DNA from: Spirogloea muscicola
Lineage: Eukaryota; Streptophyta; Zygnematophyceae; Spirogloeales; Spirogloeaceae
Length of the DNA: 64,000 nucleotides
Assembly: GCA_009602725.1 (NCBI GenBank)
Contig: WELB01000049.1
Location: forward strand, 261,327 to 325,326
Direction: 5' to 3'
The notes under the pieces were generated by a model. The model did no database searches, was not told where the DNA came from, and saw nothing but the letters and a program-made list of their open reading frames with translations. Below, piece by piece: positions 12,528-25,028 of this stretch. The position numbers were made by a program, and so were the translations under genes. Each line of letters starts with the position of its first letter. Position 1 is the first letter of the stretch.

Positions 12528-14784
12528 ATGGCCGACGACGGCGCCGGCGCCGGCAGCGGCGGCGCCGGCGGGAGCCNGGAGGAGCGGCAGACGGCGGCCG
12601 AGCGCCGGCGGCTGCGCAGCTTCTACCGCGGCGTCAAGTCCGAGATCGCCGGTCCCCGCCCGCCCTCGACGCGCCTCCGTCTCTCGTTGCTGCGGCGGCG
12701 CCAGTAATGGCTTCGCGGACCTCCGCCACAGCGGCCGCCGCCGCCGCCGAACGACGTGCCGGGGGCTTGACGCTTTGGCGATCGATGGCGCTCCCGACCG
12801 TTTGCAGAGCACCGCGACGAGGTCGGGCGGACGGACTCGCGCAAGTTCGAGGAGCTGGCGGACCGCGTCGACGGCCTCCATGCGCAAGGTCTGCGGCCAC
12901 CAGCAGCCGCCAGGTCCCGACACCGGTCCGTGGCGGTGATGGGAAGCGCAGTAGACCTTGGCACGTCACCTTGGCTCAAAGACCATGGGGACGACTCTCA
13001 GGCCAGCCGTCTCGTTGTCAGCCATGGCTTCGTTTCAGTGGTGTGTGCGCTGTGTTTGCCATTGTGGTACTCAGTGCACAAGCCGCGGGAGCAGATGGCG
13101 GACCTGGACGCCGTGTACGAGCTGACGGACACGCTGGTGGCATCCGCCAAGCGGGCGCGCAAGGCGCAGGGGGACTCGCCCGACGACCTCATCGCCGCGC
13201 TCCAGCGCAGGTTCTGCCCGGGCTTCGACCCCGGCGGCAGCGGCTTCATGGATCCCGCTGCCCACTTCGCCTGGCAGGAGTTCAGCCTCGTCGCCTCGGC
13301 CTTCCTGGACGCCGCGCCGGGCATGCAGACCATGTAGGGTGCCCTCCTTCGAGCTGCAGCATCCGCGCGTCCAAGGTCATACACTTCCTGCTGCTGTACA
13401 CCTTATCATGCATGAGCCTCTGTCACAATTGCAGGGCTGAGCTTCCGCGTTCGTCGTCTATCCCTGCTGCAGGGTTGGGCCGCTGGACGGCCTCCCAAAG
13501 AGACGGAAGGTTGTGGAGCGGCGGAGACGAGCGGAGCGGCCGGGGGAGAAGACTGTGCTCAGAGAGGCAAGACTGCATCTCTAAGTTCGTAGTTGACTGT
13601 TATTCCTCGTTGTTCACCTGCAGCGAGGCGCCACGTCTGAGGGAAGGAACCCCGCATGGCTGATCTCCTGTGTCCTTTGGAGAATGCATGCCTGCTTCAT
13701 CAACTTGTTGGAGTAGCCAGTGATTTGATTCGGACTGATTGGAGTTTTCAGATGAAAGACGACCTGCATACAGACCGGACAAGTGAGACGGAGGTGATCA
13801 TAGTCAAGATGTTCAAGCTCCTGAGGGAGCGCCGAGCTCCGGCCCACATCCTGGCCTTGTGCCTCAACCGCTCATCGTTCAGCCAGACGGTGGAGAACTT
13901 CTTTGCACTATCGTTCCTCGTCCGAGACGGGCGCGTTTCTCTTGACGCCCACGGCATGATCTGTATGTTCAGCCACCTTCTCTATATCATCTGAAGACAA
14001 CCCGAGTAGAGGTCCATCAGTTGCACAACATGCATTCATGGGTTTGTGCCTGTGAGCAGAGTGTCGAGGTAGCATCCAGATTTAAGGTCGTCAGCGGCCT
14101 GTAATCCAGTCATCCATGAGACATATCAGTCTCGGTCGGCCAATTATCATGCTCGGACTGAGACCTGACTGGCAACTGATGCCACCAGGGAAGACTCTTG
14201 TCGTGCTAATGTGCGGGCTAGCAGCAGTTTTATCAGACTCTTTTGCTGTGTGGTGTGTGTTTGCTTATGCTTGGTCATCATGGATGTTGGTACTGCAGTG
14301 CCTAGGGATGGTCCCAAGGACGCCGATAGGACTGGAGGGGTGACAAACTCGGCGTTTGCTCTGAAGCTGAGCTTTGCTGACTGGAAGGTGCCAATCTCAG
14401 CTCCACCAAGCTGTTACCGCCGGAGCCAGATGTCACTAAGGATCTCAGCACTGTGTCTCGCTCTGAAAGTGACCGCAAGAACTTTCTTCAGCTCAAACCA
14501 TGGAAGCCTTGGCAGCATGGGCTCTCTGACATCAAACTGTCTTGCTGCTGTGCCAGGCAATGTGCACCCGCATTCCGGAGGGGCAGGAGATCATGCCCGA
14601 CCGGGTGCCAAAAAACGGGGCCCCGGCGGAAGTTGAGAGTAGCAGCTTCCGCAGGACACCCGTGAAGAAGACCAGCCGGAACAGGGTGCGGGATGCGCCG
14701 ATGAGCTTGGACTGTGAGCAGAGCGATGACGATGAGGGCGAGGGTACTGGTCTGGTCAGCAAACACCGCCGGCTCTTGTCGTAG
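12528..14784 (+). CDS. NSE4: NSE4, kleisin subunit of the SMC5/6 complex
   Basis: Seven exons: 12528-12651, 12808-12888, 13075-13333, 13473-13554, 13752-13962, 14299-14387 and 14557-14784, about 357 residues. All phases agree; only the 3' border at 13554 is weakly supported. Order of family blocks: RRLRSFYRGVKSEIA (N-terminal helix), EHRDEVGRTDSRKFEELADR, HKPREQMADLDAVYELTDTL, TMVGPLDGLPKRRK, MFKLLRERRAPAHILALCLN, RSSFSQTVENFFALSFLVRD (winged-helix end) and NSAFALKLSFADWK. NSE4 bridges the SMC5 and SMC6 heads in a ring that acts in DNA repair and replication-fork maintenance. The start was chosen at MADDGAGAG, just before the first conserved helix. A single N at 12577 lies in the Gly/Ala-rich leader and does not shift the frame. 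Confidence 0.88.
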
Positions 14785-15368
14785 GCCCAACTTGTGTTAC
14801 ACAACAGCTTCCGGTCTTAGATCGCAAGTAACATCCACTTCCACCACACTGATGCCAACATGAGCACCCACGCAAATGTACGATATAAATCTTTGGACCT
14901 ACTGATGGACCCGAGGACCTCAATGAGTTAACGCGCAATATGGAGCACACATTGACACGATCGCGCACAACTGTATCCGAGCACTTGATATGCATCTCTC
15001 AGAGAGCAATTATATCAAGAAGATTGTAGGCTGCGGCTGCACTGCAAAGGACCAAGCGCGATGAGCACCACACAGGGAATCAGCTTCAAAAGTCCTTGAC
15101 ATACCTGATAGCCCAGGAGTACAGTGAGCTTTCCTTCGCCAGGTTGAAGTTCTCTATCAGGGATAAGAACAAGCTAGAAGCAGCAACTGCAATGTGTACT
15201 GGAAACGATTTTCTTAAGCTGAGTCGCACCAACGAGGTCAAGCAAAGCAAGCCTCTCGAGCACCCTTATCACTGAAAGCGCTGCGACCTTCTGTGTGGAC
15301 CAGATAAAAGCCCAAAACTTAATGTTGGGCCCTGAGCCTTAACAGCCTGAACCCCCAAATACATGGGC
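14785..15368. other. Spacer between convergent NSE4 and BMS1
   Basis: No supported gene, repeat or RNA. It should contain the 3' UTRs of both genes. Confidence 0.5.
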
Positions 15369-18300
15369 CTAGTCATCCTCAGCCCGGGAACGCTTGGAGG
15401 CCCTGCCCGCCCCGCGGCCTCCCTCTGCAGCTTTCCGCTTTGCCTCTTCTCTATACCTGTCCCTCCTCTCCTCCCGCCGCCTCAGCTTGTTGCTCACCTC
15501 CTCCTTGGCCTTCCTGGCCTCATATGCCTCCTTCCTTTTAGACTGCTGCTCCTTCCTCTTCCGAACCTGCGACACCAAGAAAGCACGATTCAGAAGACAC
15601 AAAGGATATGCCAACGTACTATTACCTCCAGTCGTTTCTAAAGAGCGCTTGATGATCTTCATGCGAATAGCAGAAACTCATCAGCAGATTGGATGGGGTT
15701 GCAAGAATTTTGCATCAGACATCTGTGACAGGGCCTGCAGGAGCTGTGTGCCGCTGGTGAGCCCGCAGCCCTCAGCTGGTCAAGGAGGCGAGATCACTGG
15801 ACCTTCTCGTTGCGCAGCGTGTTCAGCTGCTGAATCAGCGTGTACATGTGCCGCTGGTGCGGCTCCAGGACAACAGCACGTCGCTGCTCCAGATTTTGCC
15901 GCTTCCTTGCTAACTCCACCTTTGGCTTGGACTTGAAGGGCAGGGCCGTTTGAAGCGACTTGGAGATTTTCAGGGGGTTGAACTTCCTGGTGACGCGCTC
16001 GATCGGCTGCTCATTGAGCATGTACCAGTCGAGCAATATTCAGTGCATGGTACAGTACATCTCTGAGTGACAAGAGGACAGAGCTCATGGTGGGATGGGG
16101 GGGGAGGAGAACGCATCCTGGCCCTGGAAGACTACCCACATTGACTGCCATTAAAGCAATGCAACATATGCCAGCAACAAGAGCCGGTCGCAAGCTGAGG
16201 GCCTGAAGCAGGGGGCTGGGAGCATACTTTATACAGCGAGTCCTTGTTGACAGGTATCGTCAGACCACGATCACGCCGCAGCTGCGCGACGGTCCTCATG
16301 CCCTGCCAGACCTCGCCGGGGGCCTGCAGCAGCGACGCCAGCGGCTGGCAGAAGCGCGGCACGTCGACGCGCACCCAAGCCCGCAGGAACACAATGTCAC
16401 TCATCAGGATCTTGTCCTCAAACGTGCACCGCGTGCTCCCCTCCTTGCCCTGCCCCGACTTCACTGCCTGCACAGATGAGCAAGCCATGGCCACTGATTA
16501 TGAAGGTGCAGGAGCAGCATCTCCCTGAGGGGACTTTCACATCTCATGAGCCTCATCTAGCTATTAGGCCTGAAGTAGATTTGGTGGCCCTTTGCTGCAT
16601 ATGCTGGGAATCACTTGATTGAGGAGTCTGTGCTTGGGTTGCAGCACCTTCTTGACCTGTCCTCTGATGCCAGACACGGTTCGCAGAGCTGCACCCTCGA
16701 AGCGAGCGACCTCGAGCGCGCTGGAAAACATGTCCTTGATGAATGCGGTGTTGCGGAAGATCTTGTAGGGCGTGCCCACGAGCTTCAGCTTCTTCATCAC
16801 TGCTGACGACTGCTCCTGCTCCAAGATGACGCCAGTTGCCACGATCCTAAAGTTTGCCTGCCAGAAATTGCGTTGACAAGCCACAGCACCTCAGAAGGAA
16901 TGGGTGGCTATCCAGGCCAGTCCTTGTACCTATTGAGCTCCCTCACAGGTCTAGGTTTCAATAAGTAAGATGATGCAACTGTACTGACAATTTCTCTCAA
17001 ATATGTTGCAGACGATGGGAATGAGTGAGTGTCTGTCTGTAGTCATAGAGAATGTTCTTTAAGAAGGGGCTAAATCAAGAGCCTCCGCCGCAGCCCTGCA
17101 CACCAAGCATGCCTATGGACTCTATACCCAAGTGGCAATATCTGAGTCACAGCCCTCTTCCCACCTGCGTGCTGGAGAGGTTCTGGAAGGCCACAAAGCC
17201 CGTGTTGGGGGGCGCCAGGTGGCCCCAGAACGTCGCCAGGCAGTGCATGTGCTCCGGCGTGTACTTGAGCATGCGCTGCCGGCCGTTGCGGTCCTCCAGC
17301 GAGTACACGGGCGCCGTCTGGAAGCGACGCCATCCCAGCGACACCACCAGCGGGTCGCGGTTCTTCAGGACCTTGCGGTGCCACCGATGCTTCTTCATGC
17401 GTGCCTGATGCCACAACAGCCAAAGCATAGCTCATCAAAGTAAGTAAGTCATCAGCAATAACATGGGCCTCAATAGCCCTCACAGCTTGCTACTTGCTGT
17501 GCTCAGTCATCTTCAATCCAGGAGGTAAACTCTGCCATGACGATCATACCAATTGCATGGCATAGGCCTTGATTTTCACAGTCCTGCATCTTGGTCACAT
17601 ATCGAGCAAAGTGGGCAAGTAAATCTGAGGGGAAACTTACCTGCATGTAGCCAACGGCCTCCTCGCTGGGCGCGACAGCGCCAACAAGAACAGGCCGCCG
17701 CGGGTCAAAGTGGCGCACGAGCTCGCAGGGCACACCGACGAATTCAAGCCGCAGGTAGGTGCCCGCACGGAAGCCCTCCATGTCCACGCGCACGTCGGGG
17801 TCAATGGTCGCCAGCTCTGCCAGGCTGCGCTGCCGTCGCAGGTCTAGCTCTTCCTTGACCTGCAGCAGTGCATGGTTGCGGCGTGTCAACAGCAGCCGAG
17901 CATGTGGACTCTAATCGCCAAGCAAAGGTACGTGGTTGGACACAAGCTCAAGTGATTCCATTGAATGTCCAGAGTCATGATGTAGCTTTGAGGGACACAG
18001 AGTAGCCCTTAGAAATCTGTGCTTGTGGAGAATCCAGTCATGTTGATTGGGGAACGTCAAAGAGAGCTATGTCGAGGCTGTCAGAAGTTGATATTAGTGA
18101 AATGCTATGGAAGACGTCAGTAAAAGGATTGGGGCTTACTAACAAAGAGTAATGAGCTGCAACTTGGAATATTAGTGATTGCAGTAAGTGACCACCAAGA
18201 GCTGAGAAGTTGATGTGCGGTTTGGGGATGCTATCTCTGAGCGGACGAGCGAGCGAGGAGGAAAATACACCTTGTCGTAGTAGTCCTTCTCAGGTGGCCT

Positions 18301-19890
18301 GTCTGCGCCGCCAGCACGGCGTCCCCGCACACGGCCACTGCCACCACCAGCCTCCTCCTCGCGACCCCCGCCGCCGTCGTCTTCTGAGGGCTCCCGCTTG
18401 TCGTACGCCGCATCAAAGCGCGCTCGCATGGCCAGCTTCCGCTGCCGCCGCTCCTCCGCCTCCGCAGCTGCGCTGCCGGCACCTGCAGCTGCCAGCGGCC
18501 CGGGCTGCCCATCGCCAGCCTCCATATCCTCGAAGTCGCCAAAGACGTCGCCGTCGTCGTCACCACCTTCATCGCCATCGCCGTCGCGGCCGGCCGCGCC
18601 GCCTTCCTCCTCGTCGTTCGGCAGCGTCTCGCCCCGGCGAGCCGCCTTCTCCCAGTCGCCCGTGACAAAGCGGTCGCGGACCGCCGCAATTGCCTCGTCA
18701 GTCGACCAGTCCACGAGGAGCGCGACGCCCGGAGGTGGCCGGGAGCAGTCCTCGGCGTCGATGTCAGCGGGCGCCGTGCTGTTGCTCGGCCCAGCCGCCT
18801 AAACCCACCGCCGCAAGTCAACAGTTACGTAAGTTAAGTACAATAAAAGTAGATTTGTAAAGCTTCCGATCAGAATGGTGGTCCAGACATTGAGAGTCAG
18901 ACGGCCCAGCGAGTACGGTGGTGCACCTCGTTTGTTGTTCTCCGGATGCGGAAGAGCTCCTCGTCATCGCTGTCGTCCTCCTCCTGGACGCCTTCGGAGC
19001 CGCCCTTGCCGTCGCGGGTGTGCCCGTTGGCCGCCCGCCCATGGGCGGCGCCGGCGTCGCCGTAGACGAGCGCCATGAGATTGACCTGGCGCTTGAACAC
19101 CCGGGCTGCGCGCTCAGCCAGGCCCTCCTTCCACTGCACCGCCCCAGGCCCCAGCTCCATGTCGCGGCCACCAGCCTCCTCAACCTCAGCAGCAACGCCC
19201 ATGTCCTCGTCTTCGGCAGGCAACGCTGCCAACGCCATGTCGCTGCGGCGCCGAGCACCTGCTGCCGCCGGCTGACGCTTTGCGCGACGTAATCTCTCTC
19301 CCGCACTATCTTGCTCGGAAGAATGGACTGTCTTACCTCCAACCTGTCTCAACAACGCCCCCTCCTTCTTCACCTCCCCTCTCTCTCCCTCCTCCTCTCC
19401 TTCACTCTCCTCCTCCTCCTCATCATCGCTACCCTCCTCTCCATCGTCCTCATCCTCCTCTTCCTCCCTCCCCTTCTGTTCCTCCTCGCCATCCTCGTCT
19501 GCCTCGTCGTCCTCCTCGCTGGAACCGGCGAATCGCGGGTGCTCGTTCACATCAGCTGCACCTCCCTCATCCTCCTCGTCGTCAAAGACTGCCCGCCGTC
19601 TCAGCCGGCCACCGTGGCTCTCCTGCCGGGCACGCGGCAGCACTCCCACAAGCGCAGGGCCGCTGTTGGCTTCCCGCCCTCCTGCTCTCTCGATGTCATC
19701 CTCATCCTCCTCCTGCCTCACATCCTCGTCTGAGTCCCCGCCACCTTCCTCATCATCTTCACCCTCCTCTCCACCCTCTGCTCTGCCCCTCTCTCCCTCC
19801 TCCTCCCCCTCCTCCTCCTCCCTCTCCTCCCTCTCCTCCTCCTCCTCCTCCTCTCCCTCCTCCTCCTCCTCCTCCTCTCCCTCCTCCTCG

Positions 19891-19921
<31 letters not shown>

Positions 19922-22219
19922 TTACCTCCTCTCCCTCATCCACTCCTTCCTTCGTCCTGTCACCACTGAGTAGCACATTGACACCCGCCTTGAGGGGCGC
20001 ACCGTTCTGGAAGACGCGGATGGCGCTGTGCCGCAGCTTGTCGTCGATCGTCAGCGAGGTGCTCTGCAGCGTGCGCACCATCTCCACGCCCACGTCGGCC
20101 CTGAGCTCGCCGTGCTGCTCCTCTCCTGCAGCAGCAGAAGCTGCTCCGATCTCGGGGGTAGTGTCAGCACCACTCACAATCATGTTAACACCCATATGTG
20201 CAATTTAGCTACACTACTTAGCGTTGACTTATGAGCTGATGAGGACCCAAAGGCTGGTTTGATCAGCTAATGCTCATAAAAACGTCATAATCATATCTAA
20301 CTTCTGAGCATTTAGGGTTTGGCTAACGGTTTTCCACCTTGAAAGCCCACCCTTGAGCCCTGTCCATGATATGCATGTTTCCTGTTATGTTAATGGTTAG
20401 CATTACTGCATTCCCAGCGCCCAGTAACACGCCGATGATCCCACGGTCAACGTGGGCAGGGCCAGGAGAGCTCACTGGCGGCCACCTCCGGTGCCGCGTC
20501 GGTGTCCTGTCCGTCAGCCGCCGCTGGCCTGGTGAAGTGCACATTGTGGTCATCAATGTGGACGTAGACGGCGTCGCGGTCGTACAGGAGCTCGCCGACG
20601 TCCGACATGGGCGCGTGCAGCAGCCGCTCCCGGTCGCTCAGCGCGCGGCGCTTGGCGGCCGACGGCAGCGGGCACGGGTCGGGCAGCGCCGCCACGGCCG
20701 CCGGCCGCCAGTCGCCTACGCCGGCAATGTGCACCTGGAGCGAAGGCGCCGCACCTCCATTCGTCGGCTCAGAGCTGCGACGAGCGCCGCCATGCGTCGC
20801 TCGGCAGCCGCAGATCCATGGCCGCGGCTCACCTTGGTGCCTCGGCGGAGGTTAGCACCCCGCAGGTAGCCGTAGAGCGCGATGCGGCGGTCGCAGAGCG
20901 GGTCGGCCCGCAGCGCCTCGCCGCCGGTCACGTCCTCCAGCCGGTCGGCGACCATGTAGCCGTGCGCGAGCCGCCACGACAGCGGCCGGAACTTGGCCAC
21001 CGACACAAAGCGCGCGAGGTTGAGCACCTCCCTCTTCGCAAACCTGCCCCTCCCTCCGCCGTCGCAGCCGCTGAGTGACGCATGCTGGAAGGGAGAGGGC
21101 CAAGAGGGAGGGAGGAGGGAGGGAGGAGAGGAGGGAGAGGGCCAAGAGGGAGGGAGGAGGGAGGAAGGAGGGGAGGGGCGCAGCAGCGCGGCATGCCGTA
21201 CTTGCCGTGGACGATGCAGGAGTGCCAAGAGGGAGGGAGGAGGGAGGGAGGAGGGGAGGGGAGGGGCGCAGCCGTACTTGCCGTGGACAAGGCCGGAGAG
21301 GTAGAAGAGCTTGGCGCCGTCGTACACCTCCGTCCAGAAGCGCTGCTTGAGGCGCTTCTTGGCGCGGCGCAGCTTGCCGGCGTCGGCGAACGCGTCGAGG
21401 TGCGTGAGCACGCCCATGACGCGCGGGAAGCCGTGCACCTGCAGGATGTTCAGGAACTCGAACGTCTCCTGGCGGCACACGAGGCACAAGCGAAGCTGAG
21501 CCGCGGAGGGAGGAGGGGGGGAGCTGAGTAGAGAGGAGAGGGGGAGAGCTCCCGGCGCACCATCTCGAAGCCGAAGCTGCCATCGACGAGGAGGAGGACG
21601 AGGTCGGCGAACTTGGCGGCGTCCACCATGGCGGGGATGTCGCTCGGCACCTCCACGAGCTGCAGCCGCCGCTTCTTGCCTGGCGGTGCGCCGGCCAGGG
21701 GGACGGAGGGCGGAGCCCCCATCAGGTGCTCGCAAGGAGGGAGAGCAGAGGAGGGGGGGAGGAAGGAAGAGGAGGAGGGCCGTGTCTACAGTGGAAGGAA
21801 GAGGGGGGGGAGGCGTGGCGCAGCGCAGACCTGAGACGACGGTGATGGGGCCGCGGACGTCGCGCAGGTTCTGCTTGGTGTAGTGCTTGACGAGCGCCTG
21901 GATGACGCTCGTCTTCCCAACCTGGGCGCCCGCTGGCGCAGAGGCAGGAGTCAGGAGCCCACGAGCGAGGAGGGAGGAGGAGGGAGGAGGGGGGAGGAGG
22001 CTCTGGGGCGCCATAAACCCCAAGCCCTTCCACCCTCCTGGCTTGCCCAGCGGGGTTGACGGCGGCTCGTGCCTTGGGCGGGCCCTGGATGGCGACGACG
22101 AAGGGCGGGGGCTCCTCGGGCGTGCGGTCGGCGGCGGGCGCGTGCAGCCGGCGCTGGTCGCGCTCCGCCGTCCGCGCCTGCGCCCGCTGCGCCTTTCGCG
22201 CCGACCGGAAGCCAAAGGC
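15369..22219 (-). CDS. BMS1: BMS1 ribosome biogenesis GTPase (5' partial)
   Basis: Fourteen minus-strand exons in phase: 22219-22073, 21921-21831, 21679-21561, 21468-21278, 21043-20833, 20734-20476, 20125-18927, 18798-18271, 17859-17641, 17404-17165, 16857-16648, 16467-16228, 16006-15803 and 15566-15369. They give about 1350 residues; the true N-terminus is missing, probably in the N gap. BMS1 is the nucleolar GTPase that works with RCL1 in 18S rRNA/40S assembly. Motifs: P-loop GPPKVGKTS (split by an intron), [56 protein letters not shown], a very acidic central part, [83 protein letters not shown], and the basic C-terminus. The first intron seen uses a GC donor after GPPK. Motif order and length fit the family throughout. 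Confidence 0.93.
19735..19945. repeat. GAG/GAA triplet tract coding the acidic region of BMS1
   Basis: On the plus strand this is CTC/CCT-rich low complexity. On the minus strand it is in frame in BMS1 and encodes an almost unbroken Glu run with scattered Asp and Gly. BMS1 proteins have an acidic middle, but this one is expanded by triplet repeat. The opposite-strand Pro/Ser-rich frames here are shadows. Confidence 0.8.
21080..21275. repeat. GA-rich tandem repeat with copied splice junction in a BMS1 intron
   Basis: Units of GAGGGAGGGAGGA type alternate with two copies of the exon end. The real junction (CCGTACTTGCCGTGGAC at about 21272-21288) has a second copy at about 21195-21212, inside the downstream intron. 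Confidence 0.7.
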
Positions 22220-22345
22220 CTACGCAGGCGGCCAGTGGCGGCGCGTGAGTCCAGGCCCTGGCCTGGCAGCGGTGGCGAGAAGGGATAGGGGGAGGCAGGG
22301 GGCGAGCCGGGGGGGGAGCGAGAGAGGAAGAGGGAGAGGGAGGGG

Positions 22346-23091
22346 NNNNNNNNNNNNNNNNNNNNNNNNNNNNNNNNNNNNNNNNNNNNNNNNNNNNNNN
22401 NNNNNNNNNNNNNNNNNNNNNNNNNNNNNNNNNNNNNNNNNNNNNNNNNNNNNNNNNNNNNNNNNNNNNNNNNNNNNNNNNNNNNNNNNNNNNNNNNNNN
22501 NNNNNNNNNNNNNNNNNNNNNNNNNNNNNNNNNNNNNNNNNNNNNNNNNNNNNNNNNNNNNNNNNNNNNNNNNNNNNNNNNNNNNNNNNNNNNNNNNNNN
22601 NNNNNNNNNNNNNNNNNNNNNNNNNNNNNNNNNNNNNNNNNNNNNNNNNNNNNNNNNNNNNNNNNNNNNNNNNNNNNNNNNNNNNNNNNNNNNNNNNNNN
22701 NNNNNNNNNNNNNNNNNNNNNNNNNNNNNNNNNNNNNNNNNNNNNNNNNNNNNNNNNNNNNNNNNNNNNNNNNNNNNNNNNNNNNNNNNNNNNNNNNNNN
22801 NNNNNNNNNNNNNNNNNNNNNNNNNNNNNNNNNNNNNNNNNNNNNNNNNNNNNNNNNNNNNNNNNNNNNNNNNNNNNNNNNNNNNNNNNNNNNNNNNNNN
22901 NNNNNNNNNNNNNNNNNNNNNNNNNNNNNNNNNNNNNNNNNNNNNNNNNNNNNNNNNNNNNNNNNNNNNNNNNNNNNNNNNNNNNNNNNNNNNNNNNNNN
23001 NNNNNNNNNNNNNNNNNNNNNNNNNNNNNNNNNNNNNNNNNNNNNNNNNNNNNNNNNNNNNNNNNNNNNNNNNNNNNNNNNNNNNNNNNNN
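22346..23091. other. Assembly gap (746 N)
   Basis: Unknown sequence between the 5' ends of two divergent genes. The first exon of BMS1 and possibly that of the DAR GTPase gene, together with their promoters, should lie here. Open frames crossing it are meaningless. Confidence 0.99.
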
Positions 23092-23103
23092 CCCTCCCCC
23101 CCC

Positions 23104-23149
23104 CAGCCCTAAAGCCCTAAATCCTAACCCTAAGCCTAACCCTAAATCC
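23104..23149. repeat. Degenerate plant-type telomere-like repeats
   Basis: About six irregular CCCTAAA/CCTAACCCTAA units directly right of the gap and upstream of the DAR GTPase exon. The run is too short and degenerate for a chromosome end. It includes AACCCTAA, the core of the telo-box seen upstream of many plant translation and ribosome genes, so it may be promoter sequence. Confidence 0.6.
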
Positions 23150-23173
23150 ACTTTTTCTCGTCTCCTCCTCTCC

Positions 23174-25028
23174 ATGCTTATTGCTTATGATTCGGCGGCT
23201 GCGCAGTGGTACCCGGGCCACATTGCCCGCGCCGAGCGCGAGCTGCGGGAGCAGCTGCGGCACGTCGACGTCGTGCTCGAGGTCCGCGACGCCCGCATCC
23301 CGCTCGCCACCGCGCACCCCGAGGTGGGTCCGCTGTCGCCTCCGCCGGCGCTGCAGCCGCCATTGCCGGCAGCTCTCTCTTGGCAGTCTGATCTACAAAC
23401 CGCACGGCGAGCGCCACTGGGGGCGCCGCTGCTCCCCCTCCTTGGCGCTGATGGACCTCTGTGCCACCTGAGCCGATGACCATGCTTTGGCTGATCTAGC
23501 CGGTGTTGTCGGCGCGGCGATGCAGATCGATGCTTGGATCGGGCAGCGGCCCAAGGTGGTGATCCTGAACCGCTCAGACATGGTGTCGGCCGCCGACCGC
23601 GGCGCCTGGGCCGCCTACCACGCCGCGCTCCACGGCGCCGGGCCCCTCTTCACCGACAGCCAGCACGGCGAGGCGAGCTCCTCCCCTCCTCCCGACCAGT
23701 CTCCTTCCCTCTCTCTCCTCCCTCCTCCCTCCTCGCCCCTCTTTCCATTAACAGCCCTTTCTGCGGCTTCTCGCGTCCTGCTTCTCTCCATTACCCCCAC
23801 TCTCCCTCCTTCCGTCACCTCGTTCCTGGAAGCTGACGGCCTCGGCCCCCTTTGCACAGGGCATTTTGCGTGTGGCACGCCAAGCGCTGGCGGTTGCCAA
23901 GGACATCAATGCGCGGCGGCGGGCCAAGGGCCTCCTGCCCCGCTCGGTGCGTGCGGCCGTGGTGGGCTACCCCAACGTCGGCAAGTCGGCGCTCATCAAC
24001 CGCCTTGTCAAGCGGCGGGCGTGTGACAGCGCCCCTCGCCCCGGCGTCACCCGCAACCTGCAGTGAGCCCCCGCGGCTGCCGCCACACTCTCTCCACCAG
24101 ACTCTCTCTCCCTCTCACCTCCCTCCCTCCTTGGGCCTTCCACTTTTCTCCAGCCCGAGCTCCCCTTCTCCCGTTCTCCTTGTCCCATCTCCCAACCTCG
24201 TGTTGCTGCTTGACTCCCTCCCCACTGAGCAACCTCCCTCCTCCTCCCTCCTTCCTCCACCTTATTTTTATTGTCTCCCAGTTCCCCCTCTCCTTGAGTT
24301 GCCTCCACACATCCGCCTCCATGGATGGCCACTCTGGTGCCCTTGGTCGGTGGAAGCGGACCGAAAGCTCGCTGGGCTGCCTGCCGTGGGCCCGCCAGGT
24401 GGGTGCGCGTGGCGGAGGGCCTGGATCTGCTGGACGCGCCCGGCGTGCTGCCAGCGCGCATCGCAGACCAGGCTGCAGCGGCGCGCCTGGCCATCTGCGG
24501 CGACATCGGCGAGGCAGCGTATGCTGCCGCCGGCGTCGGCGCGCTGCTCTTCGAGATGCTCAAGCGCCTCCCAGCCGCCGGTGGGCCTCAATAATACTTC
24601 AATAACACCTACAATAATATTTGATACCTGGACGATTACTACGGACCTTGATTGTGCAGCTTACGTTGCAAACCTGGGTGTAATATTCCGACCAGACCGT
24701 TGCTGACGGCGCTCTGCCGGCGAGGACTGCAGGCCCAGCGCTGCTCGAGAACCAGTACCGCATCTGCGGCGACGGGTTGTCTGGCGAGCAGTGAGGCCCC
24801 TGTCACACCGCCGCCATTCGCCGCCTGCTGGTACGGGGGTCGCGCTGACGGTGACTGGCCGCCGCCGCTGCCTGTGGCGGCAGGTTCCTGGAGTTGCTGG
24901 CAGAGCGAACATTCCAGGGCGACGTGGATCAGGCGGCGCGCCGCCTGCTCAAGGACTTTCGGCGTGGCGCGCTCGGCCGGCTGGCGCTCGAGCGCCCGCC
25001 ATTGCCACTGCCGCGCCCGGCCCGCTGA
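23174..25028 (+). CDS. DAR GTPase 3-like circularly permuted ribosome-assembly GTPase (YlqF/RbgA family)
   Basis: Exons: 23207-23323 (or from the in-frame ATG at 23174), 23526-23672, 23860-24062, 24399-24580, 24733-24790 and 24884-25028, all in phase. Motifs come in permuted order: [17 protein letters not shown] and [13 protein letters not shown] (DAR motif), ILNRSDM (G4), [16 protein letters not shown] (G1), APRPGVTRN (G2), LLDAPGVLP (G3), then the C-terminal helical domain (GGDVDQAAR-like block, LERPP). Plant DAR GTPase 3 acts in chloroplast 50S assembly. Spacing and the [15 protein letters not shown] block match it best. No transit peptide is visible if translation starts at 23174, so a first exon in the gap is likely. 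The intron after 23672 has a GC donor. It lies head-to-head with BMS1. Confidence 0.87.

Noticed and set aside
19280-20208. Pro/Ser-rich plus-strand frames of up to 229 codons
   Set aside because: They are the antisense of the Glu-rich BMS1 exon and have no family features.
23104-23149. Chromosome end (telomere)
   Set aside because: Only about six degenerate units, with genes on both sides of the adjoining gap.
20716-23175. 819-codon minus-strand frame across the N gap
   Set aside because: It exists only because N codons are read through. The real content is separate BMS1 exons.
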